Origin: SURF-21 sp964462595
GTDB taxonomy: Bacteria; Actinomycetota; Geothermincolia; Geothermincolales; RBG-13-55-18
Length of the DNA: 64,000 nt
Direction: 5' to 3'
Assembly: GCA_964462595.1 (NCBI GenBank)
Contig: CAYWXM010000024.1
Coordinates: forward strand, 129,438 to 193,437
Made by a program: the position numbers and the translations under genes
Shown: in pieces, positions 15,287-23,850 of the stretch
Position numbering within the stretch: the first letter of the stretch is position 1
How the letters are laid out: every line of letters starts with the position of its first letter
Notes under the pieces: model-generated
What the model was told of the DNA's origin: nothing
Databases searched by the model: none
The model's input: only the letters and a program-made list of their open reading frames with translations

Positions 15287-17206
15287 ATGGCGAGAGCAAA
15301 AGAAAAAACGGAGGCTTACGACGAGAGTTCGATATCGGTTTTAGAGGGACTCGAAGCGGTAAAAAAAAGACCGAGCATGTACATAGGGACGACAGGCCCC
15401 AGGGGCCTTCATCACCTGGTGTACGAGGTCGTGGACAACAGTATTGATGAGTGTCTGGCAGGCTTCTGTAAAAACATCTGGATAACCATACACCCGGATG
15501 AGTCCATAACCGTCGTGGATGACGGAAGAGGCATCCCCGTCGGAATGATGAAAAAGCAGAAAAAATCGGCCGCCGAGGTCGTACTGACCACACTGCACGC
15601 CGGTGGGAAGTTCGGCAGCAAGGTATACCGCGTTTCCGGGGGCCTTCATGGCGTTGGGGTATCGGTGGTGAACGCCCTTTCTGAGTGGCTGATCCTGGAA
15701 GTGGGAAGGGAAGGCAAGGTATACCAACAGAGGTATGAGAAAGGCGCGCCGGTAACCCCCCTCGAAATGGTGGGTGAATCGGTGAGGACGGGGACGATAA
15801 TAAGCTTTGCGCCCGATCCGGACGTGTTCGAGAGCGTGGATTTTGACTTCGACATCATCGCCCAGAGGATGCGGGAAATGGCATTCCTCAACCGCGGGTT
15901 GAGGATAGAGATAAAGGACGAGAGAAAAGAAGTTCCCGAGGAAGTCACCTTCCGCTACGACGGCGGGATAGTCGATTTTATCAAGCACATCAACGCCGCC
16001 AAGGATCCTATCCACGGCAAGATAATCTTCATGAGCGCGGAACAGGAAAGCGCGCAGGTGGAGATATCCATGCAATACAACAGGGGATACATGGAGAGCA
16101 TCTATACCTTTGCCAACAACATCAACACCCACGAGGGAGGAACCCACCTGGCCGGGTTCAAGGGCGCCCTTACCCGGGCGATAAACGATTATGCGCGCAA
16201 GAAAGGGTTTCTCAAGGAGAAGGAAGACAACCTGATCGGGGAGGACGTGCGAGAGGGGCTGGCGGCGATTATCAACGTGAAACTCAAGGAGCCGCAGTTC
16301 GAGGGCCAGACCAAGACCAAACTGGGGAACACCGAGATAAGGGGCTTCGTGGAATCGACCGTTAACGCAAGGCTGTCGGAGTGGCTCGAAGAGAACCCAG
16401 GCGAGGCCAAGGCCATAATGTCCAAGGTGGTGGGCGCCTCCAAGGCCAGGATGGCGGCGCGGAACGCAAGGGAATTGACGCGGCGCAAGGGGCTCCTGGA
16501 GAGCACCTCACTGCCTGGCAAGCTGGCCGACTGCACCATGAAGGACCCATCTATGTGCGAGATATATCTCGTTGAGGGCGACTCGGCCGGCGGTTCGGCA
16601 AAGCAGGCTCGCGACCGGCGTTTCCAGGCCATACTCCCCCTGAAGGGGAAGATACTGAACGTGGAGAAGGCCCGCCTGCACAAGATACTCAATAACACCG
16701 AGATACAGGCGATAGTCTCGGCGTCCGGCACGGGTATAGGGGAGGATTTCGATGTGGAAAAGGCGCGCTACCACAAGGCGATAATCATGACCGATGCCGA
16801 CGTCGACGGGTCTCACATAAGGACCCTCATACTGACCTTCTTTTTCCGCTACATGCGCGAGATGATAGAGGCGGGATACGTATACATCGCTCAACCCCCG
16901 CTTTACCGTATAACCTGCGATAAAAAGGATTACTATGCCTATAACGATTCCGAGATGGAAGAGCTGGCCAAGAGGTTCAATGGCAAGAAGTACGACGTCC
17001 AGCGATACAAGGGCCTGGGAGAGATGAACGCCGAGCAATTGTGGGAAACTACCATGAACCCGGAGCGGCGCATACTCATGCGCGTCAACCTCGAGGATGC
17101 AATAATGGCCGACGAGATATTCACCACCCTGATGGGGGATGACGTGGAGTCGAGGCGCCAGTTCATACAGAAGCACGCCAAGAACGTCCGCTTCCTGGAT
17201 ATATAA
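15287..17206 (+). CDS. gyrB: DNA gyrase subunit B
   Basis: GyrB supplies ATP hydrolysis for negative supercoiling. From ATG 15287 (ACGGAGGA just upstream) the protein has 639 residues. It shows the GHKL N-terminus (VLEGLEAVKKRPSMYIG, VDNSIDE, DDGRGIP, GGLHGVGVSVVNALSEW), the TOPRIM motif VEGDSAGGSAKQARDR with metal-binding DADVDGSHIRTL, and the GyrB tail YKGLGEMNAEQLWETTM. An earlier in-frame start at 15233 has no ribosome-binding site. It is followed after 33 bases by gyrA. Confidence 0.97.
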   Translation: MARAKEKTEAYDESSISVLEGLEAVKKRPSMYIGTTGPRGLHHLVYEVVDNSIDECLAGFCKNIWITIHPDESITVVDDGRGIPVGMMKKQKKSAAEVVLTTLHAGGKFGSKVYRVSGGLHGVGVSVVNALSEWLILEVGREGKVYQQRYEKGAPVTPLEMVGESVRTGTIISFAPDPDVFESVDFDFDIIAQRMREMAFLNRGLRIEIKDERKEVPEEVTFRYDGGIVDFIKHINAAKDPIHGKIIFMSAEQESAQVEISMQYNRGYMESIYTFANNINTHEGGTHLAGFKGALTRAINDYARKKGFLKEKEDNLIGEDVREGLAAIINVKLKEPQFEGQTKTKLGNTEIRGFVESTVNARLSEWLEENPGEAKAIMSKVVGASKARMAARNARELTRRKGLLESTSLPGKLADCTMKDPSMCEIYLVEGDSAGGSAKQARDRRFQAILPLKGKILNVEKARLHKILNNTEIQAIVSASGTGIGEDFDVEKARYHKAIIMTDADVDGSHIRTLILTFFFRYMREMIEAGYVYIAQPPLYRITCDKKDYYAYNDSEMEELAKRFNGKKYDVQRYKGLGEMNAEQLWETTMNPERRILMRVNLEDAIMADEIFTTLMGDDVESRRQFIQKHAKNVRFLDI

Positions 17207-17239
17207 ACGGACGCGCCGCAATACGCCAGGAGGAAGAAA

Positions 17240-19753
17240 ATGGTACAAGCCCTCACAGGCAAGATAAAGCCCGTGGAGATAGACGAGGAGATGCAGCGCT
17301 CCTACATGGATTACGCCATGAGCGTGATCGTGGGGAGGGCCCTTCCCGACGTCAGGGACGGCCTCAAGCCGGTGCACCGCAGGATACTCTACGGCATGTA
17401 CGAGCAGAACCTCGCCCCCAACCGGCCCCACCGCAAGTCCGCAAGGGTGGTGGGGGACGTCATGGGGAAGTATCATCCCCATGGCGACCAGGCAATATAC
17501 GATACCCTGGCGAGGATGGCCCAGGACTTCTCGACGCGATACGAACTGGTGGACGGGCACGGTAACTTCGGCTCGGTGGACGGAGACAGCCCGGCGGCGA
17601 TGCGCTACACCGAGGCGCGGCTTGCGCCCATCGCCATGGAGATGCTCAGGGAGATCGACAAGGAAACCGTGGACTTCGTGCCCAACTACGACGAGTCGCT
17701 GCAGGAGCCATCGGTGCTGCCCTCCCGTTTCCCCAACCTGCTGGCCAACGGCTCTTCAGGCATTGCGGTGGGTATGTCCACGAATATACCGCCGCACAAC
17801 CTGGGAGAGGTTATCGATGCGGCAGTCGCCGTGACGCGGAAACCCGACATAGATGTCAAGGATCTGATGAAACTGGTCAAGGGGCCGGACTTCCCCACCG
17901 GGGGGATGGTCATGGGGCTCGAGGGCCTGCGTGAGGCCTACGAAACCGGTCGGGGCGTGATCAGGGTGAGGGGGAAGGCGCATATCGAGCAGAACAAAGC
18001 GGGCCGCTCCAGCATCGTCGTCACCGAGATACCCTACCAGGTGAACAAGTCGCGCCTGACGGAGAGGATAGCGGAGCTGGTAAGGGAGAAAAAGCTCGTC
18101 GGCATATCAGACCTGCGCGACGAAAGCGACCGTGCGGGAATGCGGCTGGTGGTGGAGCTGCGCAAGGACAGCGCACCCCAGGTAGTGCTCAACCAGCTTT
18201 ACAAGCATACCCAGCTGCAGGACTCCTTCGGGGTGATCATGATCGCCCTGGTGGGAGGAGTGCCGCGCACCCTCAACCTCAAGGAGGTCCTGGCAGGGTA
18301 CGTCGTGCACCAGGTGGACGTGGTCACCAGGCGCACGAAGTTCGACCTGGACAAGGCGGAGAAAAGAGCCCACATCCTGGAAGGGCTGCTGGTGGCGCTG
18401 GCGCACCTTGACGAGGTCATCGCCCTGATCAAGAAGTCGCGCACCGTCGACGAGGCACGGAAGGGGCTGATGAAGCAGTTCAAGCTCAGCCAGGAACAGG
18501 CCCAGGCAATCCTGGAGATGAGGCTGCAGAGGCTTACCGGGATGGAAAGAGACAAGGTGAAGGCCGAGCACGAGGAACTGAAGAAAGAGATCGCCAGGCT
18601 GAAAGAGATACTGGCAGACGAGGCCAAGTTGAGGGCCATCATCGTCGAGGAGATGCAGGCCATAAAAAAACGCTTCGCGGATCCCCGCAGGACGGAGATA
18701 GTGCCGGACTACGAGGACCTGGAGATAGAGGACCTCATCGCGGAGGAAGAGGTGGTGGTTACCATCACCCATTCCGGTTACGTGAAGAGGCTGCCCATAA
18801 CCACCTACCGCACCCAGAGGAGAGGCGGGAGGGGTGTGATGGGGATGAATCTCAAGGAAGGAGACTTCGTGGAGCACCTTTTCGTTGCCTCCACCCATCA
18901 CTACATCCACTTCTTCTCCAACCGGGGCAAGGCTTACAGGCTCAAGGTATACGAATTGCCCGAAGGATCACGGGCGGCTCGAGGCCATGCCCTGGTCAAC
19001 CTGCTGCCCCTCACCTCGGGGGAGAATATATGTTCGGTGATAGCCACCAGGGACTATCCCGAGGACGCCTTCCTGGTGATAGCCACCCGGCGAGGCATGA
19101 TAAAGAAGACCCCCTTCAAGAGCTACGACTCGCCACGCTCAGGCGGCCTGATAGCCATCAGCCTGATGGAGGGGGACGAGGTCATCGACACCCGCCTCAC
19201 CAGCGGCGACAGCGATCTGGTGATGGTGACCCGCGGCGGCCAGGCCATCCGCTTCTCGGAGTCGGATTGCCGCTCCATGGGACGCGACACCCGCGGCGTA
19301 AGGGGCATGAGCCTGGGAGCTGAAGACGAGGTTATCTCCATGGGCATAGCCTCGGAGGACGCCGACCTGTTCGTCATCACCGAGATGGGATATGGGAAGA
19401 GAACCGCCGTTTCCAGGTATCCCAAACACCGCCGGGGGGGCAAGGGCGTGCGCACCATCTCCTTTACCGACGGCAAGGGCCTGTTGGTCGGCGCGCGCGT
19501 GGTGAGGGAGAACCAGGAGCTGATGGCGGTGTCGGTGGAAGGCGTGGTCATTCGCATGGCCATAGAAGACATATCGCGCATGGGGCGGGCCACGCAGGGC
19601 GTGAGGATCATGAAGCTGGACTCGGAGGACAGCGTCGCCTCGATAGCCCAGCTCGCATCCCAGGAAGGGCTGCCCGATATGGAGGTGGAAGAGGAAAACG
19701 GGGCGGGCACGGAACCCGAACCCGGGAACGAGAACCAGGGGGAAGAGGGCTGA
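17240..19753 (+). CDS. gyrA: DNA gyrase subunit A
   Basis: GyrA (837 residues) cleaves and rejoins DNA. The winged-helix region includes KYHPHGDQAIYDTL and the catalytic tyrosine is Tyr123 in AAMRYTEARL. The C-terminal beta-pinwheel carries the GyrA box QRRGGRG, which marks it as gyrase and not topoisomerase IV. Residue 84 is Gln where E. coli has Ser83, a quinolone-binding position. The final ~25 residues are acidic. The stop overlaps the proposed CTG start of the archease gene. Confidence 0.97.
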   Translation: MVQALTGKIKPVEIDEEMQRSYMDYAMSVIVGRALPDVRDGLKPVHRRILYGMYEQNLAPNRPHRKSARVVGDVMGKYHPHGDQAIYDTLARMAQDFSTRYELVDGHGNFGSVDGDSPAAMRYTEARLAPIAMEMLREIDKETVDFVPNYDESLQEPSVLPSRFPNLLANGSSGIAVGMSTNIPPHNLGEVIDAAVAVTRKPDIDVKDLMKLVKGPDFPTGGMVMGLEGLREAYETGRGVIRVRGKAHIEQNKAGRSSIVVTEIPYQVNKSRLTERIAELVREKKLVGISDLRDESDRAGMRLVVELRKDSAPQVVLNQLYKHTQLQDSFGVIMIALVGGVPRTLNLKEVLAGYVVHQVDVVTRRTKFDLDKAEKRAHILEGLLVALAHLDEVIALIKKSRTVDEARKGLMKQFKLSQEQAQAILEMRLQRLTGMERDKVKAEHEELKKEIARLKEILADEAKLRAIIVEEMQAIKKRFADPRRTEIVPDYEDLEIEDLIAEEEVVVTITHSGYVKRLPITTYRTQRRGGRGVMGMNLKEGDFVEHLFVASTHHYIHFFSNRGKAYRLKVYELPEGSRAARGHALVNLLPLTSGENICSVIATRDYPEDAFLVIATRRGMIKKTPFKSYDSPRSGGLIAISLMEGDEVIDTRLTSGDSDLVMVTRGGQAIRFSESDCRSMGRDTRGVRGMSLGAEDEVISMGIASEDADLFVITEMGYGKRTAVSRYPKHRRGGKGVRTISFTDGKGLLVGARVVRENQELMAVSVEGVVIRMAIEDISRMGRATQGVRIMKLDSEDSVASIAQLASQEGLPDMEVEEENGAGTEPEPGNENQGEEG

Positions 19754-20166
19754 ATGGTTTTGAGGTCATAGAGCATACCTCCGACACGGGTATCCGGGCC
19801 TATGGCCGCAGCATGGCGGAAGCTTTCGAGAACTGCTCCCTGGGGATGATGTCGCTCATGCTCGACCCCGGTAAAGTAAGGCCGCGGCAGCGCGTGGGAT
19901 TGTCGGCGCAGGGAAGGGACTGGAAATCACTGCTGGTGTCCTGGCTCTCCGAGGTATTGTACCGGGTGGAGGCGGAAAACCTGGCCTTCGCATCCTTTAA
20001 GATCTCCAGGCTCACCGAGTACGCGGCCGCGGGGTGGGGGATGGGTGAACCGCTGGACCGGGAAAGGCATGCGGCCGGGACGGAGATAAAGGCACCCACA
20101 TACCATATGTTGGTATTGGAGGAGATAGAAGGCCTGTGGACGGCACAGGTTATCTTTGACGTATGA
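19750..20166 (+). CDS. Archease (RtcB cofactor)
   Basis: Archease speeds guanylylation and turnover of the RNA ligase RtcB, encoded next. The obvious ATG at 19813 would cut off the conserved N-terminus. The frame reads back as NGFEVIEHTSDTGIRAYGRS, matching the archease start EYLEHTADIGIRAYG with its metal-binding Asp. The only plausible start is CTG at 19750, overlapping the gyrA stop as CTGA and preceded by AGGGGGAAGAGGG. That gives 138 residues. The metal-binding region near the C-terminus is PTYHMLVLEE. The stop overlaps the upstream extension of rtcB. Confidence 0.82.
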   Translation: MNGFEVIEHTSDTGIRAYGRSMAEAFENCSLGMMSLMLDPGKVRPRQRVGLSAQGRDWKSLLVSWLSEVLYRVEAENLAFASFKISRLTEYAAAGWGMGEPLDRERHAAGTEIKAPTYHMLVLEEIEGLWTAQVIFDV

Positions 20167-20197
20167 GCGCGAGATGCGCTTCTGGTGGGTGGTGACG

Positions 20198-21643
20198 ATG
20201 GGGCTCCTGGAAACGGTGAAAAAGGTGGACGATTATACCTGGGAGATACCCGCGTCCGCGCGCGAGGGCATGCTCGTACCCGGTATCGTTTTCGCCGATC
20301 GCTCACTACTCGAGAAGGCGGACGAGGACAACGCCCTGCAGCAGGTCGCCAACGTGGCCTGCCTCCCGGGCATCGTCAAGGCATCCATGGCCATGCCCGA
20401 CATACATTGGGGTTACGGCTTTCCCATCGGGGGCGTGGCGGCCACTGATGGCGAGGAGGGCGTGATATCGCCCGGGGGGGTGGGATACGACATATCCTGC
20501 GGAGTGCGCCTGATCAAGACCGGCCTTACCCACGCGGATGCCGGAAGCAGATTGCGCGAGCTCGTCGAGCTACTCGACGCAAGCGTGCCCAGGGGGCTGG
20601 GCACGAAAGGAAAGCTGCGCCTCGATCGCGGCGAGATGGAACGCATAATGAGAAACGGGGCGGCCGAACTGGTGGCCATGGGCATCGGGTGGGAGGAAGA
20701 CCTCGAGGCCATGGAGGAAAAAGGGCGCTTTCCCGGGGCCGACCCCGCCAAGGTAAGCGAGCGAGCTTTTGCCCGCGGTCGGGACCAGGTGGGCAGCCTG
20801 GGTTCTGGAAACCATTTTCTGGAAGTGCAGGTGGTGGACGAAGCAAGGCCACTGGCGGAGAAGCTGGGCCTCTTCGAGGGCCAGGTGGTGGTGATGGTGC
20901 ATTCCGGATCGCGCGGCCTGGGCCACCAGGTGTGCACGGATTACATCGAGGTCATGGGGGCAGCCCTGGATCGCTACGGTTACCGGCTCCCGGACCGGCA
21001 ACTGGTGTGTGCCCCGGTTCGCTCGCGCGAGGGAAGGGATTACCTGGCGGCGATGGCCTGCGCCGCGAATTTCGCCATGTGTAACCGCGAGGCCATGACC
21101 CACTGGGTAAGGGAGTGCTTCGAGAGAGCCTTCGGGTCACAGGCGAGGAAGCTGGGAATGGGGCTTCTCTACGACGTCTCCCACAACCTGGCCAAAGTGG
21201 AGGAGCACGTCCTGGAGGGCAGGAAGAGAACCTTGATAGTGCATCGCAAGGGGGCTACCAGGTCCTTCCCGGGCAGCCGGCCGGAGGTGGGGGGGATGTA
21301 TGCCGAGAGCGGGCAGCCGGTGATCATACCCGGGGACATGGGCACCCACTCCTACGTGCTCGTGGGCACCGAGGAAGCGATGGGCAAGAGCTTCGGGTCC
21401 ACCTGCCATGGCGCCGGCAGGGCCATGAGCCGTAAGGCGGCGAAAAAACAGGTGAACGGCGGAGAGCTCCGGGACAGGCTGGAGAGGCAGGGGATCATGG
21501 TGCGCGCCGGTCGTCTCGCGGCCCTGGCCGAGGAGGCCCCCGAGGCCTACAAGGACGTCGGGGAAGTGGTGGGGATCTGCGAAGGGGCCGGCCTGTCTCG
21601 CGTAGTGGCGCGCATGCGGCCCCTGGCGGTGATAAAAGGATAA
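20198..21643 (+). CDS. rtcB: RNA-splicing ligase RtcB
   Basis: RtcB joins 2',3'-cyclic phosphate or 3'-phosphate RNA ends to 5'-OH ends with GTP and Mn2+, for RNA repair or tRNA splicing. The 481-residue protein (ATG 20198) has PDIHWGYGFPIGGVAA, the metal-binding YDISCGVRL, HSGSRGLGHQ, and the guanylated histidine in GSTCHGAGRAMSR. All metal ligands look intact. The in-frame start at 20156 lies inside archease and is not needed. Pairing with archease suggests a multiple-turnover ligase. Confidence 0.95.
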   Translation: MGLLETVKKVDDYTWEIPASAREGMLVPGIVFADRSLLEKADEDNALQQVANVACLPGIVKASMAMPDIHWGYGFPIGGVAATDGEEGVISPGGVGYDISCGVRLIKTGLTHADAGSRLRELVELLDASVPRGLGTKGKLRLDRGEMERIMRNGAAELVAMGIGWEEDLEAMEEKGRFPGADPAKVSERAFARGRDQVGSLGSGNHFLEVQVVDEARPLAEKLGLFEGQVVVMVHSGSRGLGHQVCTDYIEVMGAALDRYGYRLPDRQLVCAPVRSREGRDYLAAMACAANFAMCNREAMTHWVRECFERAFGSQARKLGMGLLYDVSHNLAKVEEHVLEGRKRTLIVHRKGATRSFPGSRPEVGGMYAESGQPVIIPGDMGTHSYVLVGTEEAMGKSFGSTCHGAGRAMSRKAAKKQVNGGELRDRLERQGIMVRAGRLAALAEEAPEAYKDVGEVVGICEGAGLSRVVARMRPLAVIKG

Positions 21644-21739
21644 AAGCGGCCCTCGATGCCGGGTGGCATAATGGCGGTGGGCGGCGGGAGAACGGAAACA
21701 GGCGGGACGACGCCGAGATTCGAGAAAGAGAGGTCAGTC

Positions 21740-22327
21740 TTGCGCGATGTGGCAGCGCGCAGCGCCGCGGCCCTGGCTGCACTTGTCCTTGCCTCCACCC
21801 TGGCGGTCGGGTGTGGTGGAGAGGGGGGCGATCAGTGCGACCCCAGAGAGCAGTCCATTAGCGCCACCATGGATGGAAGCTACCAGGTCAGGGGAATAGA
21901 GAACGGGAGGATGCGAGGCGTAGGCATCTACGCGGGCGGCTCCTTTCGCATCATCCTGGAGGACACCAGCGGCATGGTTATCTACAACCACGAGAGCGGC
22001 GAGGGCTGGCTGGTCAACCAGAGGCGGAAGACGTACGAGAGCATCAGCAGGGATAAAGCCTTGCTCAAGGCGGGCTTCATGCCCGACCTGGTGATGGGGC
22101 CCTACTTCGAACTGGAGCAGTTCTGGGAAGGGACGGAGTTCCGCATGGACACCATGGACGGAAGGTCCATAAGGGCATTCCTGGACGGCCCGGACTACCT
22201 CCCGAGCGCATGGGTGGCGGAGGCGCAAGGAGAGGCTTTCGAGAAGATAGAGTGGGAATACCGTCGCGTGGGGCAGGTGTCACAGGCCAGTTTTCAGCTG
22301 CCGGAAGGGCTTGCCCCCAGCGAATGA
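21740..22327 (+). CDS. Putative lipoprotein of unknown function
   Basis: From TTG 21740 (AGAGAGG upstream) the protein has 195 residues: an RD-containing N-region, a hydrophobic stretch AALAALVLASTLAVGC with lipobox LAVGC, then a Gly-rich linker. The mature part is beta-rich, with SFRIILEDTSGMVIYNHESG and WLVNQRRKTYESI, somewhat like the LolA/LppX fold that carries lipids. That resemblance is only by eye. A longer start at 21656 would put 28 polar residues before the signal. It follows rtcB by under 100 bases. Confidence 0.6.
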   Translation: MRDVAARSAAALAALVLASTLAVGCGGEGGDQCDPREQSISATMDGSYQVRGIENGRMRGVGIYAGGSFRIILEDTSGMVIYNHESGEGWLVNQRRKTYESISRDKALLKAGFMPDLVMGPYFELEQFWEGTEFRMDTMDGRSIRAFLDGPDYLPSAWVAEAQGEAFEKIEWEYRRVGQVSQASFQLPEGLAPSE

Positions 22328-22423
22328 GGCCGTATCGAGCCCGCCTCGAGGCGTAACACCGCCGGGTTGCAACAAGGGGGAAGAAAAGGGCAATGGCTCT
22401 ATATATTGTGGTAAACGAGGTTC

Positions 22424-22456
22424 TTATGCACAATATATTGTTGATAATGTGCATAA
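22424..22456. promoter_or_regulatory. DnaA-box cluster upstream of tRNA-Ile
   Basis: TTATGCACA (22424-22432) and TGTGCATAA (22448-22456) are perfect TTATNCACA boxes in opposite orientation. TGTTGATAA (22439-22447, one mismatch) abuts the second. The same TGTGCATAA occurs at 10105-10113 in the origin region. The site ends 11 bases before the -35 of the tRNA promoter. Confidence 0.65.
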
Positions 22457-22466
22457 ATGCCGTAAG

Positions 22467-22495
22467 TTGTACGCGGAAGGTGATGAAGATATAAT
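22467..22495 (+). promoter_or_regulatory. Promoter of tRNA-Ile
   Basis: TTGTAC (22467-22472) and TATAAT (22490-22495) are separated by 17 bases. Transcription should begin near 22502, six bases before the mature tRNA end. Confidence 0.8.
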
Positions 22496-22507
22496 TTTTT
22501 GTTGCGA

Positions 22508-22584
<77 letters not shown>

Positions 22585-22592
22585 GGACTGGA

Positions 22593-22623
22593 AGCCCGGG
22601 GAGTCGCTGCTCCCCGGGCTTTT
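22593..22623 (+). terminator. Intrinsic terminator of tRNA-Ile
   Basis: AGCCCGGGGAG (22593-22603), loop TCGCTG, and CTCCCCGGGCT (22610-22620) form a perfect 11-bp stem running into TTTT. It begins nine bases after the tRNA CCA. Confidence 0.9.
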
Positions 22624-22830
22624 ACACGTTCGGCGGCAACCACGCCCGGCGAGTCCGCCCTGTCATCGTGCGCCGCTATGATAGAGGAGAAGGGTGAGAG
22701 CGAAACCTCGATGCGTTGCTCGTGATACACCTCGAGGGCAAGCTTTCGGTTCAAGCCAGGAATTGTAGCCGTCCTGCTTTCGTAGTTCTCGCGTGGAGGA
22801 AAAGCAGGGGCGGAAAAGAAGATATTAAGG

Positions 22831-23850
22831 GTGCCATTAGAGCGGGAGGACGAGTTGCCAAAACAGTTGATAAAGGACATCGAGCCGGGCATGGAGGTGA
22901 AGAGCGCCTTCATCGTGTCGCGCAAGGAGCTGCGCAAGACCAAGGCGGGCTCGCCCTACCTGGCCCTCGAGCTGGCGGACAAGAGCGGCAAGGTGGATGC
23001 GCGGCTCTGGGATGGGGTGAGCCGCTACAAGGACGCTTTCGGAGAGAAAGATTATGTGGCGGTGAGCGGCAGGGCGGAGAAGTACCGCGACCAGCTCCAG
23101 GTGGTCGTGAATTCCCTGCGGCGTTGCGGGGACGACGAGGTGGACGCGGCGGATTTTCTGCGCGTGGTGGGCGCCGACCGGGCCGAGCTGGAGGGTGAAT
23201 TGCGCCAGGCCCTGGAGGAGGTACGGAGCATACACCTGAGGGGGTTGCTCCTTTCCTTCCTGAACGATCAGGAATTCATGCGCAAGTTCACCACTGCTCC
23301 GGCTGCTAAAAATTACCATCATCCCTACCTAGGGGGCCTGCTGGAGCACACCGCGACCACCGTGCGTATATGCCGCATGATCTGCGACCTCTACCCGGAT
23401 ATCGACCGCGACCTGTTGATCACGGCGGCCGCCCTGCACGACATAGGCAAGACGGATGAGCTTAACTACGAACGCACCATCGACTTCAGCGATGCCGGCA
23501 GGTTCCTCGGCCATCTCCTGCTCGCGGACGAGATGATCCGCGAGCGCATCGCCGCCATGCCGGATTTTCCGCAGGACCTGGCCCTGCGGCTGCGGCACGC
23601 CGTGCTCAGCCACCACGGGGAGCTGGAATGGGGATCGCCCAAGCGGCCCAAGACCCTGGAGGCGATTGTCCTGCACCACGTGGATAACCTGGACGCCAAG
23701 GTGAACAGCTTCCGCGAGATTACGGGGAGGGCGGCCGGCGGCGATTCCCCCTGGACGGACATGCGCAATCTCTTCAAGCGCCCGCTATACGTGCCCAGGT
23801 CAATGAGCCAGGAGATGGAGCTGGACCTCGAGGAGGACGTCCCGCGCTAG
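22831..23850 (+). CDS. YhaM-type 3'-5' exoribonuclease (OB-fold and HD)
   Basis: The 339-residue protein has an N-terminal OB-fold (about 20-100, with VDARLWDGVSRYKDAF) and an HD phosphohydrolase domain with GGLLEHTATTV, AALHDIGK and a later HAVLSHHGE. This layout is the YhaM/CBF1 family of 3'-5' exonucleases acting on RNA or ssDNA. GTG at 22831 is the first reasonable start, with TTAAGG just upstream; a later TTG at 22855 is possible. It converges on the transglutaminase gene, sharing a CTAG stop. Confidence 0.88.
   Translation: MPLEREDELPKQLIKDIEPGMEVKSAFIVSRKELRKTKAGSPYLALELADKSGKVDARLWDGVSRYKDAFGEKDYVAVSGRAEKYRDQLQVVVNSLRRCGDDEVDAADFLRVVGADRAELEGELRQALEEVRSIHLRGLLLSFLNDQEFMRKFTTAPAAKNYHHPYLGGLLEHTATTVRICRMICDLYPDIDRDLLITAAALHDIGKTDELNYERTIDFSDAGRFLGHLLLADEMIRERIAAMPDFPQDLALRLRHAVLSHHGELEWGSPKRPKTLEAIVLHHVDNLDAKVNSFREITGRAAGGDSPWTDMRNLFKRPLYVPRSMSQEMELDLEEDVPR

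Larger units (their letters stand above)
22328..22507. other. AT-rich spacer before tRNA-Ile
   Basis: No gene is present. The segment contains a cluster of DnaA boxes (22424-22456) followed by the tRNA promoter (22467-22495). It is clearly more AT-rich than its neighbours. Confidence 0.6.

Noticed and set aside
15341..17560. Long minus-strand frames opposite gyrB and gyrA
   Set aside because: Both sense genes are certain; the antisense frames are Leu/His/Val-rich shadows.
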